DNA from: Phallusia fumigata
Taxonomy: Eukaryota > Chordata > Ascidiacea > Phlebobranchia > Ascidiidae
DNA: 64,000 bases
NCBI GenBank assembly: GCA_008931825.1
Contig: QXVZ01033163.1
Location: forward strand, 50,733 to 114,732
Direction of reading: 5' to 3'
In this document: positions 1 to 14,300 of the stretch, piece by piece
Layout of the letters: every line of letters starts with the position of its first letter
Numbering within the stretch: position 1 is the stretch's first letter
The notes under the pieces: generated by a model
The model's input: the letters and a program-made list of their open reading frames with translations, nothing else
Database searches by the model: none
What the model was told of the DNA's origin: nothing
Translations under genes and position numbers: made by a program

Positions 1-2327
1 AACATTAGATTGTCTAAATTATTCATATAAGTTGCAAAATTGTTGCAGGTTTGTTACTGCCTGGGAAACTGTTTCAATGCCAGTGTCATAAAGGCAGAAA
101 AGTATACTGGCGAATACAGAGCGTAGTGCGAAGACAAGATTTCAATAATTTGCAGTTTTTGGCTTCTAAAGTTTGTAACTTTTAGTAGGAACTCGTTTGG
201 TAACGATATTTCCTATTGAATGACATGAAGTTACGTTTCTGGTAACAGCAGGCTCGCTTAAAAATGAACAAACGGGCAGGCCAAAGCTCACGCAATGCTT
301 GTCGATGCTGTGAGTCGAGGATTGTCAGCTGGGCTGGTCGTCAACATAACTTATCCCCAAGGAGATGACAATGCACAGTTTCCATCTATTTAGATGATGC
401 ACGTCATTTCGTTGCGTGGCAAATAAATGTGCACGCTTGACTCTATTGTTCCAAATGACAAATGTGTTTGTGGGCTCTGCCTTAGAGTCACTATTTTCAT
501 TAAGACATGCCAAACTACCGCAGCATAAATAAATGGAATATAGATTGCCTCAAATTAAGCTTATCACAACGGGCATATTTTTTCCAAGAAGACGTGTTAA
601 TTTAGGGTAATGACCACCTGCTACATTACGGTCGATTCTCGCGCAGAGCGAAGACCCCAAAGGCTTAATATAGTTGTTACAGTTCAGATGTGCCTTAGTA
701 AGTTCACTTCTGTGTGTTAAATCACTTCTTCTTTACGTTGCAATCAAAGCGAGACAATTTTACACTTGCTTAGGTGCTTTTCCTGGCATCGATTAAAAAA
801 CGTCGCCTTCACTTCGAGGGCCGTAACCACCGAGGCGGAACAGTGCGCTTCGATGTATGATCGATTAATCTTGATTCCAACTTAAAACGAAGCCGAGCAA
901 AGTGGCCATTTGCGGGATGTGCTAGTTTCAGAAATCATTCTTTTTGAAATCTGTTTTCAGGGTTGTTCTTATGACATAGGTTTTACTGACAGGTGTAGCT
1001 TTTTGTGAGTCTGAGACGTTCGAGACCATTTCCTTCGCTTCAGCCTTACGCGCGTCGTTGGGCTGTCGCTCATTAGCCAGTTTTGTGTGCCAGTGTACAA
1101 TAAAGGCATATACGTCCAATCGATCTATCGAATATTCGATCAAAAAAACTGACATCTTTCCAAAGGCGGGCCTCAAATCTTTTGTGAAGTGTGCACACGC
1201 GGAAAAAACCGTGGGCAAATATCGCGTAAACAGAGAGGGCGTGTGTTACCAATCACGACAAGCCTGTGAGGTTGTCAGTGCGTAGGCAACTCACGTTGCA
1301 CCGTTTTGTTTGCTTTCCGCCAAGTTTGCAGAAATGATTTTGACAACTTACTGGCAGTTTCATGATGATATATTTTAAACTGCAATTTGACACAGCCAAG
1401 CTTTGTTGGAAGTTGCTCAAACACTGCTGTTTGTAAATGCGACTGGCGTTTGCGTCAAGTGAAGTGAACCGACTGAAGCGTAGAATACTGGATACTCGAG
1501 AGTGCCGTGTGCCTCAGCAACGTCTTACCTGCGGGGCATAAGTCTGTAGCGCGCGGCGCCCAAGCGTACAGCACACAACACAGCAAGTTTTTTTGTGGCT
1601 GTGTGTCAAAAACGTCACCCGACCAATTGTCAGTTGCCATAGCAGCCAAGTGCCGTGATTTGCGGCTGGGTTGAACGTCGTGTATTGTCCGGGCTATGTA
1701 GTATATGTTAGCAAGGCGCTGGAAAAGCGTCAGCGACTTAGGAAGGAGAACCAACACACCAAGGTGATGTGCCTCACAAAACGGGGGAAGTTACAGGCAG
1801 GAAATGTATGAAACACAGCCGTCCCCGCGGCAACTTGTCTAAACGAGGAGTTTAATAATAAGACGTAGTGTGTGAAGATAATTAACCTTGGACCGGTAAC
1901 TGCAGGCGGGTATGCTGAGCAGATGTTTTCTGTTAGTGTCACGACTCTAGTTAAATATTTCATTTTAAAACTTGTATGTTGGCCTGTAATTACGGCTACA
2001 ATGAGTCATTTGCCACAAGCGGTATTTTTGGTATTAAGAAAAGAGTCTTATGTTTTGCCAGCTTACCAGCGCCCCACATGGTTTAAAACATAGAGAATCC
2101 GAAACAGTACGTTAATTACACTCTCATTCCGCGCCATTTTACAAACAGGTGTCGAGGAGCCACAATGGACTGATAGGTTAAGAATCATTAAATTTCACTG
2201 CAAAGTAAACATATTACCGCGAAACAAGAGCTCATGGGGTAGCTCGCGTGTTCCCGTCCATGGCCTTGTACCGAAAGCGTTAGCCTGAAGGTTTCAGGTG
2301 TTGTTGTTGCTGCTGTTTAAACGAGGC
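1..2327. other. Upstream region without recognised gene
   Basis: Only short open frames on both strands, none with a recognisable domain, hydrophobic pattern or convincing splice context. A TTTCAG at 2292-2297, just before the first coding exon of the potassium channel, could be a 3' splice site, so part of this region may hold a 5' untranslated exon or promoter of that gene. No RNA gene or mobile element was recognised. Confidence 0.5.
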
Positions 2328-5300
2328 ATGATGAATGATTTAGGGTTTAAGCGTCGTAGCAGCGACGACGGACCGAATGTAATCCAGTGGCGACGAAGCT
2401 TCGGTGGTACAGCACCTTGTGTGCAAACTACGTCAGATTTTGACAGCTGTCGACGAGCCTCAACTCCCAGCACTTTAATGTTGAACAATGGTTCTGTGTG
2501 CGCGGCCGATCGAAAGACAATTTCGATGCGACTTGAAAGAATGAATGAGAATGTGACAAGCAGAAGACGAGATTCTTTGAGGGACAGCTCCGAAACTGAA
2601 CTGCTGGCTGACGAATTGCCTGTCGGTCAAGGGAGGAACAGGCTTGGCGTAGCTCTTTCGTCTCAATCAAAACTAGTTACTGATACCGATCGCAGAAGAT
2701 GTCAGTCGGCACAAAGCGATGGTCGTGCTGTGAAAGTCAAAATCGGTCTTTTGCCGAAATCGAAATCGTGCGACGAACAGGCAGAACTAAGTAGTAAGTC
2801 AGGGAAACTGAAGAAGACACGAAAACATTCTAAAATATCCAACGTTTTTTCGCGACTCCAACAGACTGTGTAAGTCTATGTGCCTAAACACGGCGGGGCG
2901 TCGAGTGTCCAAAATTTTGTAATATTTAATGTAATTGGTTTGTCGCAATGCATATGTGCTCATGTACCAGCAGCACAAAAACATGACAACACTTAGGATA
3001 AACTTTGAATTGGACAGGTACGGATCTATCTGGTATTGGGTTTCCAAAATACACATTTGAACTTTATTGCCTCCAGTCAGCCGAGCCGATACCGGTGAAA
3101 AGTTCACGACCACCTGTTTTTCGTATACACTTGTTTTTTTCTTTGATCTTAGTGTTTTCGCCGTAGACAACAACATGTGCTCATCACGTTCTGTTGTTTT
3201 GTCGTTGCAGGAGACGGAAAATGCCAGGTCCCAAGAGACGCCGTTCACAGCAGTACGACACCGATAAAGAAGTGCAGGAGGCATGCCGTAGAAGGATTCG
3301 CCTTAATGTCGGCGGCACTGTGCATGAGGTATGGTTCATTCACGGCGTTTTCAAAAGCAAATTTTGTTTCTAACCGTTTTGCATTGCAGTGAAATTTTAT
3401 TTCATAACTGCGGAAAACGGACCACAGTTGTTTCATTGTTTCAAAACCACGCCTCAAAAACAAAAAATATAGCAATGCAGAGCATGTCTTAAACAAACAA
3501 AGAGCAATGAAACACGTTATATGTAAAAAGTAACGTTAAAGCTTTGATTTTAGTCGAGGTGGGGAACTTTGGACAAATTGCCGCGAACGCGTCTGGGTCG
3601 TCTTCGTCACTGTGAATCGCGCACTCAGATTATGACCCTGGCCGATGATTACAATCCCGATATGGAAGAGTTTTTCTTCGACCGACATCCGGGTGCTTTT
3701 GTCCCAGTTCTCAATTTCTACAGGTAACAGCTTGCTAAACCCTTTAATGTTGCGCCGATTGGTTAAAGTATGATTTATAATATAGGTCGGTCATAAGTCG
3801 GCGTAGTCTTCAGTTTATTCGTCATACATTATTCATGGCCGACTTAACTGTTTCAAGAGCAAGCGAATTAGTCTTGACCGACACGAAACTTCAATCTGTG
3901 CGCAGCCTTATGACCCAGAGACCTTTCAGAGCCAACCGACATGACCCGTTATGCTTTGCTCCTCTGAAAGACAAGCTTGTCATGGTGTTTACGTCCAAAT
4001 GCTAAGCATTCTTTGAATGATAAAACGTGCAATGCATTTCCTCAAGTAGCGCTGATATTAAAACATATCATACACCTAACACCAAAGTCGATGTGGATAA
4101 TCAATGAGCCCAATGAATGTGCTAAAGGATGCACGGCAGGACAAGCCAAAGGCCACAATCCAAATCATTTGTTGTCGTCACTCAGCGACACAGATGTCCC
4201 ACTGCGAATTCGGCTGCCTTCAGTATGTAAAGCAAAGGCCACTGCGCCACATGTTTTAATTGCATCCGCAACAACAGTAGGTCATCGATCTAAAGTATAA
4301 GCACACGTAATGATTTGGGTTAAAATGTCACAGTAAAATGTTATACGCCAAACGCCCCTCCCCAATAGCGATTAGCAATGCAATGAAATTTTACTAGCCA
4401 AGGAATATCAAATCGTTACTGAGGGTGCGGAATTAAGCCGGCTCGAAAGGTTGAAAATATGATGAATACTGTTGGTTGAGTTGGTTGTAGAAAATATCTT
4501 GATGTTCATGCATCTTCAAGTGCTTTTAACATACTAGGTGCTAAATACGTTGCGGTGCTTTGAAGAGAATGCAAACCACTTTATCAAGTCGATACGAAGA
4601 AATGTTTGTTCTAACCATACGTACAAACGAGTTTCCAGCGATGTGTTTTTCGATTCGGGCGACAGTGAAAGTTCGTTAAAACTCATGAGCCGCAAACTTA
4701 AAACTAACACAGGCGCCTCTTTTTGGTCGTTCGTCATTCTTATGCCATATCTGATGTCACACCCCTACTATCGATCTGCGAACGTCCCAACGCGAATAAA
4801 TGAGCTCATTGGCCCCAGAAAGTTTAAACATGGCTTTTGTTCCATGCAAAATAACGGTATTTGAAAATGATATTGGTTGCTTTCTGCCGCAAAACTGTGC
4901 ATTAGTCGTTCGCGGTTTGGACACAATTTCTCTTGTTTAGCCACAAATAGAACGTGACAAGAAATGACAATTCTCTATACGTTTTAGTGTTATTTGTTAC
5001 GGTAAACGAAACCCGGAATTTGGCTTCGGTCTTTGGCATTTTAAAATTAACTCTGACGCGACAGGATTTTAAACTCGTGAATGTGCATGGGTGGAGGCGC
5101 ACGTACTTTTTATCACCAAAACGTATATTGTGGCCAAGAACAATCTTATTGTAAATTATTTCATCACACGTTGGTTAACGTTGACCGTGAAATACAGAAT
5201 ATATGTGAGTGTATCTGTTTTAACCTACATATTGTGTTGTAGAACTGGTAAACTCCACATGCCTGAAGACATCTGTGCTCTCGCGTTTAGCACAGAACTC

Positions 5301-8300
5301 GACTATTGGGGCATCGACGACATTTATATCGAATCCTGCTGTCAAGGTGAGGTTCGTGCGATTTTCTGCCTAAAAACAGCAGCGATACTCAATCCACAAG
5401 TTTCGGATGCCATGTTTAAGCACCTTCGCGCGGGATCGTTTACGTTCTCACAAAAGTGCCCTCCCTCTAAAGCTTTTGAAATATTTTATATGAATAATTA
5501 AAGTGATAAGTGCAATTTCGTCCGTTTGCTTGTCTAACGTGGGAAAGCTCTTTGGCATTTGTTGTGCTGCTTTTAGAATAAACGCTATGTCAGCGTCCTT
5601 AAACGTCATGCAGAGCTTGGTGATGTACAGTATCTTTTGTGTAACCCATCTCTAACGCAAAACACATAGATTAAAGGTTGGTTACAGATCTGGCTTTGAT
5701 TACATGCACCCCATGGCATACCTTTTGTATTTTCAATGTGTCGCAATTTTTTGGCGAAGCCCCACCTTTATAAATAATGCATTGCTCCCGAGGTATATCG
5801 TTCCTGCATTGATGAGCAACCGGAATAGATAATTTTTAAGACAGGGAAATATAATCTTGCTGGTGACAGATTCGACATTACAAAAATGACGAGGCCAATG
5901 GATTTTCGCTTAATCAAGTAATATCTGATGGACCGCAATACATCAACTTGCTGATGACTTTATTCATAGCTTTATTCTGCTCTGTTGTTTTTAGCGCGAT
6001 ATCATCAAAAGAAAGAGCAGATTTTGGAAGAGCTAAGGTCAGTTTATGCATACTATTTGGTAAACCTAATTCAAACCGTCTTTTTTGCCTGCCGAAGGTA
6101 TTACTATTTCCATTTTAGCGATAAATTATATTGTGTATCCTTTATAGGTTCANCAAAATAACGGTATTTGAAAATGATATTGGTTGCTTTCTGCCGCAAA
6201 ACTGTGCATTAGTCGTTCGCGGTTTGGACACAATTTCTCTTGTTTAGCCACAAATAGAACGTGACAAGAAATGACAATTCTCTATACGTTTTAGTGTTAT
6301 TTGTTACGGTAAACGAAACCCGGAATTTGGCTTCGGTCTTTGGCATTTTAAAATTAACTCTGACGCGACAGGATTTTAAACTCGTGAATGTGCATGGGTG
6401 GAGGCGCACGTACTTTTTATCACCAAAACGTATATTGTGGCCAAGAACAATCTTATTGTAAATTATTTCATCACACGTTGGTTAACGTTGACCGTGAAAT
6501 ACAGAATATATGTGAGTGTATCTGTTTTAACCTACATATTGTGTTGTAGAACTGGTAAACTCCACATGCCTGAAGACATCTGTGCTCTCGCGTTTAGCAC
6601 AGAACTCGACTATTGGGGCATCGACGACATTTATATCGAATCCTGCTGTCAAGGTGAGGTTCGTGCGATTTTCTGCCTAAAACAGCAGCGATACTCAATC
6701 CACAAGTTTCGGATGCCATGTTTAAGCACCTTCGCGCGGGATCGTTTACGTTCTCACAAAAGTGCCCTCCCCCTAAAGCTTTTGAAATATTTTATATGAA
6801 TAATTAAAGTGATAAGTGCAATTTCGTCCGTTTGCTTGCCTAACGTAGGAAAGCTCTTTGGCATTTCTCTTTGGCAACGCTATGTCAGCGCCCTTAAACG
6901 TCATGCAGAGCTTGGTGATGTACAGTATCTTTTGTGTAACCCATCGCTAACGCAAAACAAATAGATTAAAGGTTGGTTACAGATCTGGCTTTGATTACAT
7001 GCACCCCATGGCATACCTTTTGTATTTTAAATGTGTCGCAATTTTTTGGCGAAGCCCCACCTTTATAAATAATGCATTGCCCCCGAGGTATATCGTTCCT
7101 GCATTGATGAGCAACCGGAATAGGTAATTTTTAAGACAGGGAAATATAATCTTGCTGGTGACAGATTCGACATTACAAAAATGACGAGGCCAATGGATTT
7201 TCGCTTAATCAAGTAATATCTGATGGAACGCAATACATCAACTTGCTGATGACTTTATTCATAGCTTTATTCTGCTTTGTTTTTTTTAGCGCGATATCAT
7301 CAAAAGAAAGAGCAGATTTTGGAAGAGCTAAGGTCAGTTTATGCATACTATTTGGTAAACCTAATTCAAACCGACTTTTTTGCCTGCCGAAGGTATTACT
7401 ATTTCCATTTTAGCGATAAATTATATTGTGTATCCTTTATAGGTTCAGTTGTTTCAATTGTTCCAGTTGTTTTCGCAATAAGTGGCAGCAAATCATAAGT
7501 AATTGTGTAATTTACCTTTTACAACATCAATCTTCACCAATCGAAAAAGTAAATTACGGCAATCATGTTTGGGGGTTCTAAAAACATAACCTACGTTATG
7601 AAGGTTCAATTTCAAGTGTGTGGGCAAGATTTACTGGGGCGTTTTCCGTCTATATATAATCTAATCGATTTTCGTCGGTGCTAAGTAATTTCAGTCCGGG
7701 TCAGTGAGCCCGCGTAGCCAGAGCGCAATTGGTTTTCTACTTCACCCAGTGCCCAAAGCGAATCGAGCTGTCAGGCCTGCTATATTAACTTAATTACTGC
7801 GACCTGGTGCGGTGACAGGTTTGAGAACTGAACTGTATTGCAAAGAACGCCCGTGACCAATTCCGCCCTTCACTTTCTGGTACAATTCGATCGAGGACTT
7901 TTGACAGCAAAATTTGATTCCAGGGCCGAACATAGTTGTACGACATCTTTTGTTTTAGTTCCGGAGTCAGATGACTCAGTGACGTGATCTGCAAACGCTT
8001 GCAGGGGTAAAAATAAATTTACCTTTGTACTAACGTTGCAACATGGTTGAATTTCTGTAATCACGCTGAGTTGTTTTCGATATGTACAGTTCCAAGATTT
8101 CGCAAAGCCAAACCCCTCATTTTTTCTGAAGTTATTGCTTTCCTCTTGTCCCGGTCCTGCTTTTGCCTAAAGGCAACCCAATTACAGAAATCTACTATTG
8201 ATTGGATGTAGAAACATCTGTGGTTAAATGAATTAGCAATCAAACTGTGGTTAAATCGTAATACGTGGGAAAGTTTCGAAAACTTTAAAAACTTCGCATT

Positions 8301-11300
8301 GCAACTAGTTACGCCCAAACTTGGCAAGAGTACGGAATACGCATAAATCCGTTGCAATACAGTTTCGGGTGAACGTCGGTCCCGAAAATTACATCCACTA
8401 ATTTTGCTCTGGACTCAAACAACCGAGAATTGACTTTGTCTTCAGGTTTATGTTTATTGCTTACCATTGGTAAAGGTTGGCGTTTCTCACAATGCACTAA
8501 AGAAAGCTATTTCGGAATAGTATTTCAGTTCATTTTAACCAAAAGTTATTGCTGTTTTAAGAAACATTGCTCTAGGGTTTCGTAACGTATCTTGTATATG
8601 GTCCATTATTTTATGACCACAATTTCTGTAAGGCATCTGCATAATGTCAGGCAACAACAAAATATGATAGGTTACTGAATGCTGCTGTCAAACTGAAATT
8701 TGTGGCATGATGGATTTCAGGCGGGAAGCTGAAGCGATGCGAGAGAGGCAGGGCGACGATTTTCACGGAATGTGTTGCGCGGAGAGGAGGAAGAAGATTT
8801 GGGATCTAATGGAGAAGCCAAACTCGTCGCTTGCCGCCAAGGTAATATTACAACAGCTAAACACGTAAACACGTAAACATGAGGTTATCAGAGGTAAAAA
8901 ACATGTTTTGCACTTTCAGTGCCACACTGGTTTAAAACAAATTGAATAAACTGAACGCCTGTTGGTTTGAAGTGCATTTCTTGAATTTGCGTTTGCTCGC
9001 AATACACGGCCAAAAAAGGGGCCCCAGATATTTTTGTCTCAGGCCCCCTAAAGGCCTAAAACTCTGGTTACCAATGCTATAACTGTATGAATTATAGTAC
9101 AATTAATAAAATTACAGGCTTATAAATTTATAATTAGTCAATAGGTTATCAGTGGATGTTATTCCAATTTAAAAAAAGTAATCAAAAGATATGTTGTTTT
9201 CAGGTTATCGCGATCCTTTCGATTCTTTTTATTGTGCTGTCCACCGTCGCTCTCACCCTTAACACACTGCCAGAACTACAAAGTAAGTCGCATACTATAT
9301 CGACTGTATTTATTACCAGCCATCTGTCATAGCATGAGCAGGAAACACAAATATGAAACGTCAGTCGTTGTAAAAGTGCTGATGTGTAAAACACAGGATG
9401 CACATGATTGCCAGCGTTCGTTGTGTTTAGAGGTGGCCCACGAGACAGTGACCTTTCCAAGCATTTGTTTTAAAGCTTCACCATGTTGCGCGGTTGCTGC
9501 ACTTTGCGGCACACGCTGTGCTGAACAGCGCATTCAGTTTTTCTTTCTGGGCCCTCTGTAAGCTAAGGTACACGATTCCAGCGGTCCACACGATTTCCAT
9601 TTACATGACACTGCGATAAGTTTGATGAAGTAACTTTGTATGAATACTATATTTTTGAACACATGGAACACGCCACAGTCTAACTTTCATCTCAGATTTG
9701 TTCCTTATTGTGCAAAAGTCAAAAATGGTAAAACGATTAAACTCGCTTAAATTCGAAAATACCAAAATTTAAAACCTAGTAGCGTTTAAGTTGAAATTCG
9801 GGGAAAATGCCTTAACTTAGCCTTGAAATTTCAGCCAGCAAAGCTTTGTAGTATTTTGTCATTCGGCGAAACTGTTTGACACTAAAAGAATAAACTCTAA
9901 TTTCTTGATAAAAATGTTTCCTAGCCCATTTTGCTTTACTTTTACTTTATTTAATTTTGTTTAGCAAACGGAGATGACAACGAACAGCTTGCGCATATCG
10001 AAAGTGTGTGTATTGCCTGGTTTACCATGGAATACCTTCTGCGGTTCATGTCATCACCAAACAAGTGGAAATTCTTCAAAGGGCCACTTAACATCATTGA
10101 TCTGCTAGGTTGGTTTTGTATTTTTTTGGCTTTTCTTGCAAACGTGACTCATTGCAAAGTTCGGTGTAGTCTAAGATCACCTTCTATTTATAGAGGTCTG
10201 TTTTATCCGAAAATCTGCTGTTTAACTTTGAATACCTTGGTTCCAGTTTTGCAACGATTTTTGTTGTCAAATCTTTTTCTTTAATCATATTTGTAGCTAT
10301 CTTGCCCTATTACATCACCATCTTCCTGACCAAGTCGAGCAGTCAGATCCTGCAGTTCCAGAACGTTCGACGCGTGGTTCAAATTTTTCGGATCATGCGA
10401 ATAATGCGAATATTGAAACTTGCGAGACATTCCACGGGACTCCAGTCGCTCGGCTTTACGCTGAGGAGAAGCTACAACGAGCTCGGACTTCTCATGTTAT
10501 TTCTAGCAATCGGGATTATGATGTTTTCAAGGTAGGCAGGTCCGAAGGTGCTAAAGTTGTGCGGATTTTTTTTCTTTTTTCGTGTATTCAACGTAACCAG
10601 TATACACTTGCTTTACTTTTTGTAAAAGTTCTTGGTAATGAGACGAAATTCGGATTTAAATATGCGGTACACAGAACATTCAACATCCGTCGTTTTGTAA
10701 ATAAAACACACCCTTTTAAATCCTTAGGTCTATATTCCTTCTAACACTGTAATGCTAAACGCAGACTTCGTATTGTAGTCCTACAAGGGCGTCCAAACCG
10801 CGAACAAAAATGCAAATCATCAAAAATTAAAGGGCACTTACAAAGTAATTTCCTCAACAACAAGCTCATTACGGGCGATTACTTAATATTTTTATGAGGT
10901 TGCTTATATCGAGTGCATAAAAACATGTTGTTTTCACTCTGTATCTCCACTGTGGTCATGAAAAAGTCGTTGTAACTTTTGAAACCAGTTGTCAAATCGG
11001 TTTAACCAAAGACCACAAAATGTAACATTTAAAATAACTTAAATACTTCCGTTTTTGTTTTATTGTGAAGATCCTAATACAAATATATTGAAATTTTAAA
11101 CGTAGATATATGGGGTGCCTTTATTGACTATCTGAAAATGTAAGGGAAAGTAATTCTCCTTAAGCCCCCAAAATGTTTTTAAACGCTGATTGTTTTGACC
11201 CAAACGCAAAACGGAGCGACGAGAATGAAATATTTGAAAATGGTCATTCAAAGTTTGTAATTTGGTTGGCGAACGTTACAAATGATTTGGTTAGATGGGG

Positions 11301-14300
11301 CAAATGTATTTTTTTGCTTTTGTTAACGTTTTTTGTTTGTTTCTGTGACTCTATGTCATGCAGATACGGTATTCAATGTATATCCAAGTTTTCAGAAGCA
11401 TTGGTTTGTAGATCATACAAAATGATTCACGTAACTTTAACCGCCACAAAGCCGGCAAGAAAACACGATAAACTTATGCGTCCTGATTTGTGGCTTGATA
11501 AGGAAATCATTTCTGGGACATCTATATTCATCGCCAATGTATCACGATAGCTTTAAAAAAACATTTTTTGCAGCTTAGCGTACTTTGCTGAAAAGATCGA
11601 AAACAAAGAACAATTCCGGAGCATCCCTGCGTCTTTCTGGTGGGCAACAATCACCATGACAACGGTCGGGTATGGCGATATTACGCCGAAGACTGCGTTA
11701 GGTACGGACTGTTGATAATGTTTACAAAGCATATGGCTGAGGACAAGTACACAGTTTATTATAAAAAATATCAGTGAAAAAACAGTAAGAGTTTCTAGCA
11801 ACGAACATCATTTTGTCCAGAACCTTACGAGATGTAATAATCTTAACATAATAAACTGTCCTTTTAATAAGTTTTAAACTAGTTTTTACCGCCTCGCAAA
11901 TATTCCACATTCCCCATATCGTTTTGCAGGTAGACTGGTCGGCGGTATTTGTTGTATCACCGGCGTGCTCGTCATTGCTCTGCCTATTCCCATCATTGTC
12001 AACAACTTTTCTGAGTTCTATAAGGAGCAGAAGCGACAGGAGAAGGCCTTGAAACGCCGCGAGGCACTCGAGAGCGCAAAGCGCAACGGTAGCATCGTCA
12101 CAATGAATTTGCGGGATGTCTTTGCTAAGGTATGCCTTTAATGACTCAGGAAGACAGCTGGTGGTTTGGGCTTGCAAATGCAAAAAATCGATCACCCGTT
12201 TTTACACCTGGGCGGATGTACGGCTTTATTTTTCCTTTTACTTTTGGGAGTTTCATTTTGTGCTGAAATGAAACATGTTATAGGGTTAGAAATGATCAAA
12301 GAACGTTCGAATACTATAAATTCGGATATGTAATGATTTAAGTCAAAATTGTTTATTTCCGTTGATAGAAACCGATATTATTTTGTTCACAGCGACGTCT
12401 AAACGTGCATAAATGGCGTCACATGAAATTGCTTGAACGTGTAAAAGCAAATCATCCTCGGTTATAAAAGTTTTAACAGAAGGCACAAGTTACAATTTGA
12501 AGTTAAAACACTTTTTTATTATTATGTAATAACTGGCAATTTTGTATTTAATTTTGCCAAAAAAATCACATTTGGCCGATAGGTTGGATTGAAAAGAAAT
12601 TACAATAGCCAGCTCATCTATGATAAACCCCCATGTTTGAACGAATGTGTTCCACCATGTACATAAAGGTATAACTGGCGCTTGTTGGACAATTTCTTTT
12701 GGAATTTTCATTTAATTCTAAAATTGTGCCGCAAAAGTGGCTTCGACCGTAATTTTTGTCACAAATAATTTCTCTGGCACCTGTTTGAGTGTTTTTTAAG
12801 GGTGCAATCCAACCGCCACGAAACCTAATTTTTAACTGCAAAAAGTCACTGTTGCAAACTGCAAATTGCATACCAAGGCAAGGACACAAAGCATGTCTGA
12901 ATTTTTCAGTCTGTTGATGACGACGGTGACAATGACGGGAAAGACGACGCTGAGCACAATGGTCGGATGAACAATGTGGAGAACCACAACGATTCGAGGT
13001 ATAATTTTTGGCATGCGGAGAACTGTTTCATTTATCGTTTCAACCACGAAATTACGTCATAAAGTAATGCAAATGGAGGGCGATTTTGGTGCTACAACTA
13101 TAACCTTTAATTACCCTTAGAAGGTCGGTTGCGTTTTTTTAACTTAATTTTTTACAACGTGTGACTCACAATAAGTATCTTTACCGAAATACACACCCAG
13201 TACGTTTTAGATCAATCGGAAGTCTACGTATAGAGCACGACGAACCGGCAGATGACAGTGTGTTCGCTGATGTGAAACCGAACCAGCGAAAAGACGATTT
13301 GTGTATAATCGACGTTGATGGTTCGTCCCCAACCAAAAAAGCCATTACCGAGCATTCCCACTCAACCGATAGACTGACAAAGGGCAACTGTGTGATGGAA
13401 AACGGAGGTAGGAGCGACCAGAGCAATACAAATCAGAACAACAGAGCGAGAGGTATGAAACATAAAACTGCTTTGATTGTTTGTAGATTTTTGACGGTTC
13501 GGGTGATTTTAGTTGTGTAAAACGAATTAATTTGTTTAATTTACAACTTTCCAATCACATAAATCTAATTCTGTTAACGCTTTGGAACAGGGCAATCCAA
13601 ATCGTACGACGACCTGAGTAAAAGTTCGGACAAGTCCAGTCGCGAAGATCGGATGTTCATTATTTCACCACCTACCGACACGGGAATGTGCGAGTCGTCT
13701 ACCACTAGACGGCGCAATCGCATGCGAAAAGCTCACTCCGAAAAACACCAGGACTTCGACTCCGGCTACGATTTAAGCACAATTCACGATGACCCAGCCC
13801 TACTTCCAGGCTCCACGATGGAACCCAAAATCGCACAGAACAGTCCACCAACCTACAACGAAGCGTCCAAACTGCCCAACGAGATCAGCGGTGTAAATCC
13901 CGAAAAGCAGTGCGAAAGTGACGTCTTGCCAGCCCACCACGGTGCTTTCTTCAGAGGCCGAGTGTCTAACGACGATTCGATCGACTCGTTTGTGAGCTTG
14001 GACGCAAGCACTGGAGCCTCATCCGATGACACTGGAGTTGTCCTCAACGCACTTAGTGGTAAATATGTCATGTATTTGCTTCTTCTATTTCGGTGTGACA
14101 TTTACGAGACAAATCGTCTGCGCTTGTATTTAAGGAAGTTTAATAATCGATAGACTTGTAAACTGGTTTGTTCGTGGTAAAAGCCTGTTCCAAATTTAAA
14201 AATCTATGCATGTTTTTTAGTAAAATACCAGAATATTGTTAACTGACAAGTAACTTCGCATTACTGACGTTTATTTGCAGGAGAAGATGTCGGCCACTCG

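Noticed and set aside
2799-3284. 161-codon minus-strand open frame over the Kv2 first intron
   Set aside because: It overlaps two Kv2 exons on the other strand and shows no recognisable features.
4847-7446. Genuine tandem exon duplication for alternative splicing in Kv2
   Set aside because: Copies abut an N, each copy is complete up to the point where the other becomes unique, and both exons would repeat the T1 domain core.
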